Source: Streptomyces sp. CB00316 (GTDB taxonomy: Bacteria > Actinomycetota > Actinomycetes > Streptomycetales > Streptomycetaceae). From it: 64,000 nt of DNA. A model generated the notes under the pieces. The model was not told where the DNA came from, ran no database searches, and was given only the letters and a program-made list of their open reading frames with translations. The DNA is taken from NCBI RefSeq assembly GCF_001905595.1, contig NZ_LIXI01000005.1, positions 248,001-312,000 on the forward strand, in the 5' to 3' direction. Of the stretch, positions 35,492-45,912 are shown in pieces (within the stretch, counting starts at the first letter, position 1; each line of letters starts with the position of its first letter). The position numbers and the translations under genes are program-made.

Positions 35492-38119
35492 CTATGCAGC
35501 TCCTCCGTCGCCCCGTGCGGCCTTCTCTGCGCCCGGGCGGGCCTGGGGCGACTCGACCGTGTGCGCGAACCACTCCAGGACGCCGCCAAGCTCCTCCCCG
35601 TGTTCGGCGAACACGTCCAGCGGGAACGCGGGACGCAGGTCCAGCTTGGCCGCCGCGAGGTCGATGCCCTCCACGGCGTTCAGACGGGCCATCAGCTCGC
35701 GCCTCAACTGCTCGTCGTCGAAGGGCGGTCGACGCTTGAGGTGCTGGAAGACCACTTCGGCGGTGCCCGTCACCGGGTACAGGGCGAGGGGCCACAGCGA
35801 ACGCGCCCGGGAGCCGCCCAGGGACAGCGTGGGGAAGCAGCTGGTCTCGCTCCTCCTCCCGTAGTCGAGCGTGCCGCCGCGTCCCGTCCAGAACCGCAGG
35901 CAGGCGAGGACTCCCGCGACCGTTTCCGGCGTCTGGTTGTCGTGCAGCAGCTTCTCGAAGCGGGTGGCCGCGGGCTCCCCGTCGCTCGCCGGTCGCTCGG
36001 GGTCCCGAGCGGGTGCCTCGCTCTCGAAGTCGTCCTTGCCGGCCAGTGTGGCCAGGTCGGACGCCGTCAGCCGGTGGGACCGGCGGGCGCGGCCCCGTCC
36101 GTCGAACGGCACGCCTTCGCGCTCCAGCACCTCGCGCGGACCGGAAGCACCCGTGTGACCCTCCGGCCAGCGGAAGCCGGACGAGACCTTTCCGTCCGCC
36201 GTCAGCACCCGGTGGGCGCCGTGCAGGGCGGGCCTGGTGCCGATGTGGTTGCCGACCGCGACGGCGGAGGTACCGACAAGGGCGGCGAGGTCGCCGTAGG
36301 TCGTCCAGGTGCCCGCCGGCATGCTCAGCAACGCCTGGCGCAGCTCGCCCCAGCCGGCCCACTCGGCATCGGCGTGGACCACGCCGTCGAGGGGGCCCGG
36401 CCACAACTGCAGCGCCCGATCGGCCAGTTCGTCGGCGCGGGCGAGGATCTCGGCCCTGCCCCAGCGCTCCACGCCCGCGATGCTCTGGTTCATCCGCAGC
36501 GCGCTGGAGTCCAGGATCTGCTGCTTGCGGCGGAAGGGGTGGTTGGAGAGCCTGGCGTTGTCACCGGAGAGGGTCAGATTACCGAGCGTGTGCACCAGTT
36601 GGGCGTGCAGCTCCTCCGGGCTCCCGCTCTCCCCGGCCTCCTCGGCGAGGAGGTCGAACCACTGCTGGGCGGGCTGCTGCGGCAGCACGTGCTCGACGGT
36701 GAGCTTCGCCTTGGTGAAGTCGACCGGCTCGCGGGCGCCGTAGCTCTCCTCGAACCGTCGCAGGACCTCGAACCGCTGGTTCGACCGGCCCGACTTGTAG
36801 AAGGGACGGCCGCGGATCGACTCCCGCGTCGTCGCGTCGGAGGGCCAGACCCGGGTTCCCGTCTTGATGGACAGGGCGTGCCGTACGGCGTCGGCGAGCG
36901 GGCGCCCGTGCTCCAGCTCCCGCTCGACCTCCTTGGGCAGTTCCATGAAGGTGCGGTTGTTGCCCGTGGTGGAGTTGCCGGCGAACAGGCGCCGCACCAG
37001 ATAGCTCTCGGCGTAGGAGAGCGCGGTGGCCACTTCCCCGGGCGCGCAGCGACCCTCGTCCAGTCGGTCGAGCAGGAGGAGTGCCAGCGGGTAGTGCGTC
37101 TGACCGCTCCAGCGGGCGAGGCGTTCCAGGACGTCGCGCAGATCCGGGTCGCTCTCCCGCCACGGCTCGACGATCCGCATGAGGCGGCCCGCGCGTACCC
37201 GCAGCCGGAGGACCTCCGCCTCCAGCGCCGCCTCGTTCGAACTCAGCGGTTCGAGGCGCTTCTTCTGGTCCCGGTAGATCTCGCTCTGTTTGGCACGGGT
37301 GTCGCCGCCGACGACCAGGTCGAGCCAGACGAGAAGCTCCAGTCTGGCCGGGCCCAGCAGTTCCTGCATCGGAAGCCACAGGTTGCGGTAGACGGTCTCG
37401 CCGCGCTTGGGCAGACACATGAAGAGGTAGTTGCGGAGCAGGTCGCTCTGGCTGAGACCGACGCCGGTGTTGTTGATGGACTCGAAGATCCGGTAGACGT
37501 TGTCGCCTTCGGCGGCGGTGATCGACACGATGGAGAGGAGGTCCCGGAGGACGGACTCCACCGCGCGGACCCATTCGTCGCCGGCGCCCTCCTCCCCGGC
37601 GCCCTCTTCGCCCTCGGTCAGGACGGCGAGGAAGAACCGGTAGGCGCCGCCGATGTTGCCCGGGCCACCGGCCGTGGGCAGGGAGTCCACGCAGGCGACG
37701 AACGCCTCACGGTCGGCCTGCGTCGGCAGCAGGCGGTAGTGGTCGGTCCCGTCCTGGTAGCTGTTGACCAGGATCAGGTCGTGGATGCGGGCGGCCTTCT
37801 TCTCCCGGCCCCGGGCCCGGTGCCGGTCCCGCAGCGCGGTGAAGGCGAGCATCAGCGTGGTGAGCCGCTGTTGACCGTCCACGACGAGCCAGCGTTGCAT
37901 CCCGCCGGCCGCGACCCGTTCCGGCGCGAGCACGACCGACCCGAGGAAATGCGCCGCCGGCTCGTTGCCCGCCCGTTTGTCCTCGACGAGTTCCAGCACG
38001 TCGTCCCATAACTGACGCAGTTCGTCGCGCTGCCAGGTGTAGGTGCGTTGATAGAGCGGAACCTGGAACTGTGTCTCGCCGTGGACCAGCTTGCTGAACG
38101 TCGTCTCCTGCGCGTGCAC
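35492..38119 (-). CDS. GmrSD-type nuclease (DUF262-DUF1524) with alkyltransferase-like domain
   Basis: The 875-aa fusion begins with DUF262 (VPLYQRTYTW near 20, VVDGQQRLTT near 81). A DUF1524 HNH nuclease follows (TVEHVLPQQP near 470, then TLGNLTLSGDNARLSN). At about 600-690 lies a segment like alkyltransferase-like (ATL) or MGMT proteins (GTWTTYGDLAALVG, GAHRVLTADGKVS). The usual PCHR cysteine is absent, so it should read DNA rather than repair it. A C-terminal 150-residue domain is unassigned. GmrSD relatives such as BrxU and SspE cut modified or phosphorothioate-signalled DNA. The GTG at 38119 follows GGGGAGGAAG. Confidence 0.87.
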   Translation of the reverse strand: MHAQETTFSKLVHGETQFQVPLYQRTYTWQRDELRQLWDDVLELVEDKRAGNEPAAHFLGSVVLAPERVAAGGMQRWLVVDGQQRLTTLMLAFTALRDRHRARGREKKAARIHDLILVNSYQDGTDHYRLLPTQADREAFVACVDSLPTAGGPGNIGGAYRFFLAVLTEGEEGAGEEGAGDEWVRAVESVLRDLLSIVSITAAEGDNVYRIFESINNTGVGLSQSDLLRNYLFMCLPKRGETVYRNLWLPMQELLGPARLELLVWLDLVVGGDTRAKQSEIYRDQKKRLEPLSSNEAALEAEVLRLRVRAGRLMRIVEPWRESDPDLRDVLERLARWSGQTHYPLALLLLDRLDEGRCAPGEVATALSYAESYLVRRLFAGNSTTGNNRTFMELPKEVERELEHGRPLADAVRHALSIKTGTRVWPSDATTRESIRGRPFYKSGRSNQRFEVLRRFEESYGAREPVDFTKAKLTVEHVLPQQPAQQWFDLLAEEAGESGSPEELHAQLVHTLGNLTLSGDNARLSNHPFRRKQQILDSSALRMNQSIAGVERWGRAEILARADELADRALQLWPGPLDGVVHADAEWAGWGELRQALLSMPAGTWTTYGDLAALVGTSAVAVGNHIGTRPALHGAHRVLTADGKVSSGFRWPEGHTGASGPREVLEREGVPFDGRGRARRSHRLTASDLATLAGKDDFESEAPARDPERPASDGEPAATRFEKLLHDNQTPETVAGVLACLRFWTGRGGTLDYGRRSETSCFPTLSLGGSRARSLWPLALYPVTGTAEVVFQHLKRRPPFDDEQLRRELMARLNAVEGIDLAAAKLDLRPAFPLDVFAEHGEELGGVLEWFAHTVESPQARPGAEKAARGDGGAA

Positions 38120-38434
38120 GCGGGCTTCCTCCCCGTATCTCGCTTCGCCAACCCGTCATTGTGCCGGATGCCGCGACCGACGGAATCGACGACGACAGGA
38201 CCGGTACCGCCCACCACGGCGCGGAATCAGCCGACCAGGGCCGGACCTCCGTGCCGACGTGGTCACAGACCGCGTTCGCCCCTCAGTCCCTTCGACTCCC
38301 GCCTGCGCCCACGGGTCCTGCGGGACACGGGGCGGGAGACGCGGGCCCGGTTTCCCCGAGTCCGCGTCCGCGCGGCAGGTGGGCCCGGCGATCGGCGGGC
38401 GGATCGACGGGCGCGTCCCAGGCGCGCTCCCCCG
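38120..38434. other. Intergenic region at right edge of defence region
   Basis: These 315 bases lie between the GmrSD-type gene start and the end of the membrane kinase gene. I see no supported gene, no repeat of the tRNA-Arg 3' end and no mobile-element remnant. The promoter of the GmrSD-type gene should lie near 38130-38180, but no consensus hexamers stand out. Confidence 0.5.
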
Positions 38435-40246
<1,812 letters not shown>

Positions 40247-40311
40247 GCGCCGTAGCGTACGGGTGCCGTACGACAAGGGGGAGCCGGGGCCGGGGATCGA
40301 TGCGGGGCCGG

Positions 40312-41397
40312 TCAGGCGGAGGCGCGTTTGCGGGGAGCGGCCGTCTTCTTCTTCGTGGTGCTCCGGGAGCCGGACGATGTCTGCTTCTTCGCCGAGTTCG
40401 CCGAGGACGAGCCCTTGGACGAGGACGAGGACGCGGACGAGGTCGACTTGGATGCCGTCTTCTTCTGCGCCGTCTTCCCGGCCGTGGAGGCCGTCGACTT
40501 CTTCGTGCCCGTTGACTTGGGCGTGGACTTCTGTTGGGTCGTCTTCTTGGCCGTCCGCCCGGACGTCGTCTTCTTGATGGGGTGGATGTCCGCCATGTCC
40601 CCCTCACTCACGTCCTCGCCCCGGGACTCCTTCGCCGCTCGGACGCTGCTCTCCAGGGCCGCGATCAGGTCGATGACCTTGCCGCCACCGCCGTCCTTCG
40701 ACTCGGACGGCTGTACCGCCTCCCCGGAGGCCTTCGCCGCGATGAGCTCCTCCACCGCCTCCCGGTAGTCGTCGTGGAGACTGTCCATGTCGACCTCGCC
40801 GAGGGTGTCCATCAGCGCGTCCGCCAGGTCGAGTTCGGCGTCGCGGACCGTGACGTCGCTGTCCGGGGCGACCCCCTCGGGGGCCCGGATCTCGTCGGGC
40901 CAGAGCAGGCCGTGCATCGCGATCACGTCGTCGACGACCCGGAGCATCCCCAGCCGTTCGCGGCCGCGCAGGGCGTACTTCGCGACGGCGACCTTGTTGC
41001 TGCGCTTGAGCGCCTCGCGCAGCAGGGTGTACGGCTTGGCGGCCGGGACCCCGTTGGCGGAGAGGTAGTACGCCGCGTCCATCTGGAGCGGGTCGATCTC
41101 GTCGGCGGGGACGAAGGCGACGATCTCGATGGTCTTGGCGGTGGGCAGCGGGAGCTGGGCGAGATCCTCGTCGGTGATCGGGATCATCGTGCCGTCGGCG
41201 TCCTCGTAGGCCTTGCCGATCTCGCCGCCCGACACCTCCTCCTCGTCCAGCTCACAGACCTTGCGGTACCGGATCCGGCCCCCGTCGGCCAGATGGATCT
41301 GGCGGAAGTGGATCGAGTGGTTCTCGGTGGCGTTGACGAGCTTGATCGGGATGCTGACCAGCCCGAAGGAGATCGCGCCGTTCCATATGGATCTCAC
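40312..41397 (-). CDS. ku: Non-homologous end-joining protein Ku
   Basis: Ku homodimers ring broken DNA ends and recruit LigD. The 361-aa product has the full bacterial Ku core (IWNGAISFGLVSIPIKL at residues 4-20, YRKVCELDE, YYLSANG, HGLLWPDEIR). An unusually long Lys/Ser/Thr-rich tail follows from about 285, of the kind that binds DNA and lets Ku thread inward. The GTG start has AAGGGG upstream. It is divergent from the LigD-type polymerase with only 68 bases between, so the two share a control region. Confidence 0.97.
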   Translation of the reverse strand: MRSIWNGAISFGLVSIPIKLVNATENHSIHFRQIHLADGGRIRYRKVCELDEEEVSGGEIGKAYEDADGTMIPITDEDLAQLPLPTAKTIEIVAFVPADEIDPLQMDAAYYLSANGVPAAKPYTLLREALKRSNKVAVAKYALRGRERLGMLRVVDDVIAMHGLLWPDEIRAPEGVAPDSDVTVRDAELDLADALMDTLGEVDMDSLHDDYREAVEELIAAKASGEAVQPSESKDGGGGKVIDLIAALESSVRAAKESRGEDVSEGDMADIHPIKKTTSGRTAKKTTQQKSTPKSTGTKKSTASTAGKTAQKKTASKSTSSASSSSSKGSSSANSAKKQTSSGSRSTTKKKTAAPRKRASA

Positions 41398-41465
41398 CGT
41401 TCACCCCTTTTGACCGTTAAGGACGGTTGAGCAGGTTCTCACCCGATTCGTGTGACTCTTATCGT
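41398..41465. promoter_or_regulatory. Shared ku / LigD-polymerase promoter region
   Basis: Both end-joining genes are read outward from these 68 bases. On the plus strand there is TTGACC at 41404-41409 with CAGGTT 16 bases later. No ribosome site precedes the polymerase ATG, so that mRNA may be nearly leaderless. Confidence 0.5.
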
Positions 41466-42365
41466 ATGACGCCGATCACGGAGGTGGAGGGGCGGCGCCT
41501 CTCGCTCAGCAACCTCGACAAGGTGCTGTATCCGGCCACCGGGACCACCAAGGGCGAGGTGCTGCACTACTACGCGGCCACCGCGGCGGGCGCGATCCTG
41601 CCCCATCTGCGTGACCGCCCGGTCTCCTTCCTGCGCTATCCCGACGGGCCCGAGGGGCAGCTCTTCTTCACCAAGAATCCGCCGCCCGGTACGCCCGACT
41701 GGGTGCGCACCACCCCCGTGCCGCGGAGCGAGGACCCGGGCGCCCGCCAGGTGATGGTCCAGGACCTTCCCGCGCTGATGTGGGCGGCCAATCTGGTGGT
41801 GGAGTTCCACACCCCGCAGTGGCGCGCCCAGGCCCCGGGGATCGCCGACCGGATGGTCTTCGACCTGGACCCCGGCTCCCCCGCGACGATCGTGGAGTGC
41901 TGCGCGGTGGCCCTCTGGCTGCGGGAGCGGCTCGCCGCCGACGGACTGTTCGCGTACGGGAAGACGTCCGGCTCCAAGGGCCTGCATCTGCTGGTCCCGC
42001 TGGAGCCGGCCCCGTCCGCCGAGGTGTCCGCGTACGCGAAGCGGCTCGCGGTGGAGGCGGAGAGCGCCCTGCCGGAGCTGGCCCTGCACCGGATGAGGCG
42101 CGCCCTGCGGGCCGGGAAGGTCTTCGTCGACTTCAGCCAGAACTCGGCGTCCAAGACCACCGCCACCCCCTACACCCTGCGGGCCAGGCCCGAGCCCACC
42201 GTCTCCGCGCCGGTCACCTGGGACGAGATCGAGGAGTGCCGAGAGCCGGAGGCGCTGGTGTTCCGGGCGGAGGGGATGGCCGGGAGGCTGGAGCGGTACG
42301 GGGACCTGCTCGGCCCCCTGCTCGACCCGGAACGGGCGCGGCCGCTTCCGGCGCACTCCCCCTGA
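41466..42365 (+). CDS. LigD-type polymerase/primase domain protein
   Basis: This 299-aa stand-alone PolDom protein fills gaps with ribonucleotides during end joining. It is an AEP-superfamily polymerase with catalytic aspartates in FDLDPG near residue 137 and the SGSKGLHLLVPL motif near 175. There is no ligase or phosphoesterase domain here, so the ligase must be encoded elsewhere. The start is the ATG at 41466, since the family begins at about EVEGRRLSLSNLDKVLYP. Position next to ku fits the pathway. Confidence 0.95.
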   Translation: MTPITEVEGRRLSLSNLDKVLYPATGTTKGEVLHYYAATAAGAILPHLRDRPVSFLRYPDGPEGQLFFTKNPPPGTPDWVRTTPVPRSEDPGARQVMVQDLPALMWAANLVVEFHTPQWRAQAPGIADRMVFDLDPGSPATIVECCAVALWLRERLAADGLFAYGKTSGSKGLHLLVPLEPAPSAEVSAYAKRLAVEAESALPELALHRMRRALRAGKVFVDFSQNSASKTTATPYTLRARPEPTVSAPVTWDEIEECREPEALVFRAEGMAGRLERYGDLLGPLLDPERARPLPAHSP

Positions 42366-42423
42366 TCCACGGTCGGCACACAGGGATTCACAGCCAATGC
42401 ACGGGTCCTCTTTCGGCCGTCCC

Positions 42424-42449
42424 GTCATGACGGGGTCATGACCTGGTCA
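42424..42449. repeat. Phased GTCATGAC elements upstream of HEAT gene
   Basis: The palindrome GTCATGAC begins at 42424 and at 42435, and a third half (GTCA) begins at 42446. The spacing is exactly 11 bases, one helical turn. It may be a cooperative operator. Confidence 0.45.
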
Positions 42450-42609
42450 CGGCCGGAGGAAAGGCCACAAGTGGCGGGTGGATTGTCGGAGCCGTGGTGC
42501 ACACTCTGCGCAGGCGCATTCTTCGGGAGGCGCGCAGGGGCATGGGGAACAGGTGTGCCGGAGACGGGTGGAGCTCCCGGACGCCGCCGTGACGTGGGGA
42601 GGGGATGGC

Positions 42610-44763
42610 GTGTTCTCGGGGATCGATGAGGTCGACTGGGCTTCGATGGAGCATGCCTACGGGCCCGCCGACGACGTGCCGGTGCTCCTTCGGGGGCTCG
42701 CCTCCGCCGATCCGGCGGAGCGGGAGAGCGCGCTCGACGGGATGTACGGGGCCGTGCACCACCAGGGGGACGTCTACGCCTGCACCCTCGCGTGCATCCC
42801 CTTTCTCTTCGAGCTCGCCGTGGACCCGGACGTGCAGGACCGGGGCAGCGTGGTCGAGCTGCTCACCAGCATCGGCGGCTTCGATCTGGACGAGGACGAC
42901 GACGAGATCGACGAGGACGAGATCGAGGGCGCCGCGAACTACGCGATGGCGGCGGCCGCGGTCACCGCGGGGGCGGGGGTCTTCTTCGAGCTGATCGCCG
43001 ACGAGGACCCCGGGGTGCGGCTGGCGGCCCCGCTGGCGCTCGCCACACTGCACCGCCACCCCGTGCGGGTCCTCGATCTGCTGCGGGAGCGGCTGCCGGC
43101 GGAGCCCGACGAGGAGGTGCGGCTCGCCCTCGTGGAGGCGGCCGGGCGGGTCGCCCTGCGCCACCGTCCGCTGGCGGGGCGGGTGGCCCAGTGGCTGACC
43201 CTGCTGGTGGACCGGGAGCGCGCGCCGGGGCTGCGGCTCGCCGCCCTGGCCCAGCTGGCGCGCTGTTCGCCCGACGCGCTGCCCCGCGATGTGGTGCCCG
43301 TCGTGTCGGGGCTGCTGCGCGAGCTGCGTACGGCCCCGGGCGGCGCACCGGAGTCGGACCCGGAGACCGAGCCGGAGGCCGACGCCGAGGCGGAGCCGGA
43401 GACCGACCCGGTCGGCTGTCCGGACGTCTCCCGGGCGGAACAGGCCGCGGCGCCGACGCTCGTGGGCCAGTTGCGCGCGCTCTCCGCCCAGGACAGCGCC
43501 GGGCGCGGCGCCCCCTGGTCCGCCGACCTGCTGCGCACCCTGCACGTCGGCCTCGACGACCGGGTGGGCGACCGTACGGCGCTCCTCATCGACCAGCTCC
43601 GCAGCCCCGACCGCTGGCAGCGCATCGACGCCGTGCGGATGAGCGGCGGGCTGATGCGGGCCTGGCGCGGCTCCTACGGGGAGCTGGTGGCGCTCGTCGG
43701 CGATCAGCTCGCCGACCCCGACCCCCGGCTGGCCGAGGCGGCCTCGCACGTGCTGGAGGAGCTGTTCTCGCTGGCCGCCCCCACGGCGGACGCGCTGGCG
43801 GCCCGGCTGGCGGCCGATCCCGGCGGCTGGGTGAGGGAGTGGGCCAGCGGTCCGCCGGGGCTCGGCTCCACGGTGAAGGCGCTGGCCCGGCTGGGCGACG
43901 CCCGCGCGGTGCCCGCCCTGGCGGCGGCCCTGGAGCTGCCGGAGGTGCCGCACGACGTGGGGTTCGCGGTCGCCCACCTCGGGCGGGCCGCCCGCCCGCT
44001 GGCCGCGGCGCTGCGGCGCAGGCTCGCCGGGGTGGCGCTGGACGAGGGTGCGTACGACCGGGCGAGCCCGCTGCTGGCCGGGCTGACCGGGCTGCGGGCG
44101 GGCGAGGCGACGCCGGAGGTGCTGCGGGTGCTGCGCGGCGCCCCGGAGTACCGGGGCGAGTGGCTGCGTACGGCGGCGCTGCGGGCGCTCGGCTCGTTCG
44201 GACCCGCGGCCCGGGAGGCGGTGCCCGAGCTGCGGGCGATGCTCCGCCGGCCCGGGACGGCCACGGAGGCGGCCGAGGCGCTCTGGGCGGTCGCCGGGGA
44301 CCGGGACGCGGTGCTGCCCGTGCTGACCGAGGGGCTCGGGTCGGACCAGGTGCACGACCGGCGGGCGGCCGCGGCGGCGCTCGGGGCGCTCGGGCCGCAC
44401 GCGGCGGCGGTGGCGCCCCGGCTGCGCGGGCTGCTGGCCCACGACGAGCTGTGGCTGCGGGTGGACGCGGCGATCGCGCTCTGGGAGGTGACCGGCCGGC
44501 CGGAGGAGAGCACCGAGGTGCTCCTCACCGCCTGGGAGAAGAACCGCCATGTCCGCGTCCGGGTGGCAGAATGCCTGGCACGGATGGGTCCGGTCGGCCC
44601 GGCGTCGACGGCGGCACAGGTGCTGCGCGCCGAGCTCTCCTCCGTACGCCGTCACAACGCGCTGGACGGCGGGTACGGCAGCCATGACACCTACGAGGAC
44701 GAAAAGCTCCTGGCGCTGTGCCGACAGGCACTCCGGGGGACGGGGAAAGGCAGCACGGCATGA
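42610..44763 (+). CDS. HEAT-repeat protein
   Basis: The 717-aa product is built of helical HEAT/PBS-lyase-type repeats (for example ALRALGSFGPAAREAVPEL and AAAALGALGPHAAAVAPRL). I place the start at the GTG at 42610, with GGGAGG 9 bases upstream, rather than a longer frame from 42478. An acidic stretch (DLDEDDDEIDEDEIEG, near 100) and a Glu-rich segment near 265 interrupt the repeats. There is no enzyme motif; it is probably a protein-binding scaffold. Its stop overlaps the start of the zinc-ribbon gene (ATGA). Confidence 0.85.
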   Translation: MFSGIDEVDWASMEHAYGPADDVPVLLRGLASADPAERESALDGMYGAVHHQGDVYACTLACIPFLFELAVDPDVQDRGSVVELLTSIGGFDLDEDDDEIDEDEIEGAANYAMAAAAVTAGAGVFFELIADEDPGVRLAAPLALATLHRHPVRVLDLLRERLPAEPDEEVRLALVEAAGRVALRHRPLAGRVAQWLTLLVDRERAPGLRLAALAQLARCSPDALPRDVVPVVSGLLRELRTAPGGAPESDPETEPEADAEAEPETDPVGCPDVSRAEQAAAPTLVGQLRALSAQDSAGRGAPWSADLLRTLHVGLDDRVGDRTALLIDQLRSPDRWQRIDAVRMSGGLMRAWRGSYGELVALVGDQLADPDPRLAEAASHVLEELFSLAAPTADALAARLAADPGGWVREWASGPPGLGSTVKALARLGDARAVPALAAALELPEVPHDVGFAVAHLGRAARPLAAALRRRLAGVALDEGAYDRASPLLAGLTGLRAGEATPEVLRVLRGAPEYRGEWLRTAALRALGSFGPAAREAVPELRAMLRRPGTATEAAEALWAVAGDRDAVLPVLTEGLGSDQVHDRRAAAAALGALGPHAAAVAPRLRGLLAHDELWLRVDAAIALWEVTGRPEESTEVLLTAWEKNRHVRVRVAECLARMGPVGPASTAAQVLRAELSSVRRHNALDGGYGSHDTYEDEKLLALCRQALRGTGKGSTA

Positions 44764-45074
44764 TCATTTTCGGTACCAAGGGCTATCTGTACCAGCTGGC
44801 CATCCTGACGATGGTGTGCGGCTGGTGCGGCAATCCGGCGGCGCACACCCTGCGCAAGCGGGTCACGAAGTTCACGCTGTTCTTCGTCCCGCTGTTCCCG
44901 TTCTCGACGAAGTACGCGACGCAGTGCACGTTCTGCGGCGGGGAGCAGCAGATATCGAAGGAGCAGGCCGACCAGCTGCTCGCCCAGCACGCGGCGGGTC
45001 CGGACGGCGGCCACGGGCAGAACCCGCAGCAGCCGGGCTTCACGCAGCCGGGGCAGAACCCTTACCAGCGCTGA
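44760..45074 (+). CDS. Small zinc-ribbon protein
   Basis: The 104-aa protein has two CxxC knuckles, CGWCG (residues 20-24) and CTFCG (near 60), forming a probable zinc ribbon. A hydrophobic stretch (FTLFFVPLFPFSTKY) lies between them and a Gln/Pro/Gly-rich tail follows. It belongs to the common actinobacterial zinc-ribbon family of unknown function. It is translationally coupled to the HEAT-repeat gene, so the two may form a complex. Confidence 0.8.
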   Translation: MIIFGTKGYLYQLAILTMVCGWCGNPAAHTLRKRVTKFTLFFVPLFPFSTKYATQCTFCGGEQQISKEQADQLLAQHAAGPDGGHGQNPQQPGFTQPGQNPYQR

Positions 45075-45177
45075 GGCCGCCCACGCGGCACCAGGCCCCG
45101 TAAGGGTACGAAGTGGGCATTGCGCACGGTCACGTCCTAGGGTGTAGGCCCCCGGTCGTCCAGGAGAAGGGCCAGCC

Positions 45178-45912
45178 GTGCGCCCGGTCCGCGTCCCCGC
45201 CGTCGCGTTCGCCGTGGCCGCACTCGCCCTGCTCTCCGGCTGCGGTGCGGCCGGCGGGCTGGAGAGCGCCGGTGAGGCCCCCTCGGCGGTGGGGCCCGCC
45301 CGCCTGTGGCCGGACCTGCCGCCCGCGTCGGCCGCCCCCTACGACTACGGCGAGGGCGAGACCGCCCGGATCCCCGGGGTCACGGTGCCCGGCGGCGATG
45401 TGCGTCGGCTGGACCCGGTCGCGGTGGCGCAGGCCGGACTGAAGGCCAGGACCGACCGGGACAGCGGGCTGGACGAGCTGCCCGACGCCACGGTCCGGCA
45501 GATCCGCGCCTGCCGTACGGCACCGGACGACTGCCCGGTCCTGACCCCGTACCACTTCGACCTGACCGGCGACGGCAGGGACGAACTGGTGCTCGGCATC
45601 CGGATGCCCGGCCGCCAGCTCGCCGTACGCGCCTACCGGGCCGACGGGGGCGACCGGGGCGGGCTGACCCGGATCATGTCCACCTCGGACGCCGTGATCA
45701 GCGTGGAGCTGGCGGGCCGGGACCTGATCCTGCGCGCCCCTTCGGCGATCTCCGGGTACGAGTACCGCACCGCGTGGTCCTGGGACGACCGGCAGCAGGC
45801 GATGCTGGCCACGCGGGACGAGATCCTGCGGGCGCCGGAGCGGCGCGAGAACCGTACGATCCCCACGCCGGACGGCTCCGGACCCAGCCGTTCGGCGACG
45901 GGCGGCCGATGA
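45178..45912 (+). CDS. Lipoprotein with FG-GAP-like segment
   Basis: The 244-aa protein has a lipobox LLSGC at residues 19-23, after a short hydrophobic signal sequence. The mature part carries a DLTGDGRDELVLGI motif near 125, typical of FG-GAP/VCBS calcium-binding blades. Its stop overlaps the start of the following histidine kinase gene, so it may feed that sensor a signal, as accessory lipoproteins do in some Streptomyces two-component operons. The GTG start follows an AGGAGAAGG site. Confidence 0.82.
   Translation: MRPVRVPAVAFAVAALALLSGCGAAGGLESAGEAPSAVGPARLWPDLPPASAAPYDYGEGETARIPGVTVPGGDVRRLDPVAVAQAGLKARTDRDSGLDELPDATVRQIRACRTAPDDCPVLTPYHFDLTGDGRDELVLGIRMPGRQLAVRAYRADGGDRGGLTRIMSTSDAVISVELAGRDLILRAPSAISGYEYRTAWSWDDRQQAMLATRDEILRAPERRENRTIPTPDGSGPSRSATGGR

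Noticed and set aside
32858..38011. 1717-codon open frame on the plus strand
   Set aside because: It runs antisense across three unrelated minus-strand genes, so it cannot be one protein; shadow of GC-biased codons.
10656..38434. Integrative element in tRNA-Arg
   Set aside because: No integrase, excisionase, Rep, Tra genes or repeat of the tRNA 3' end were found in the window.
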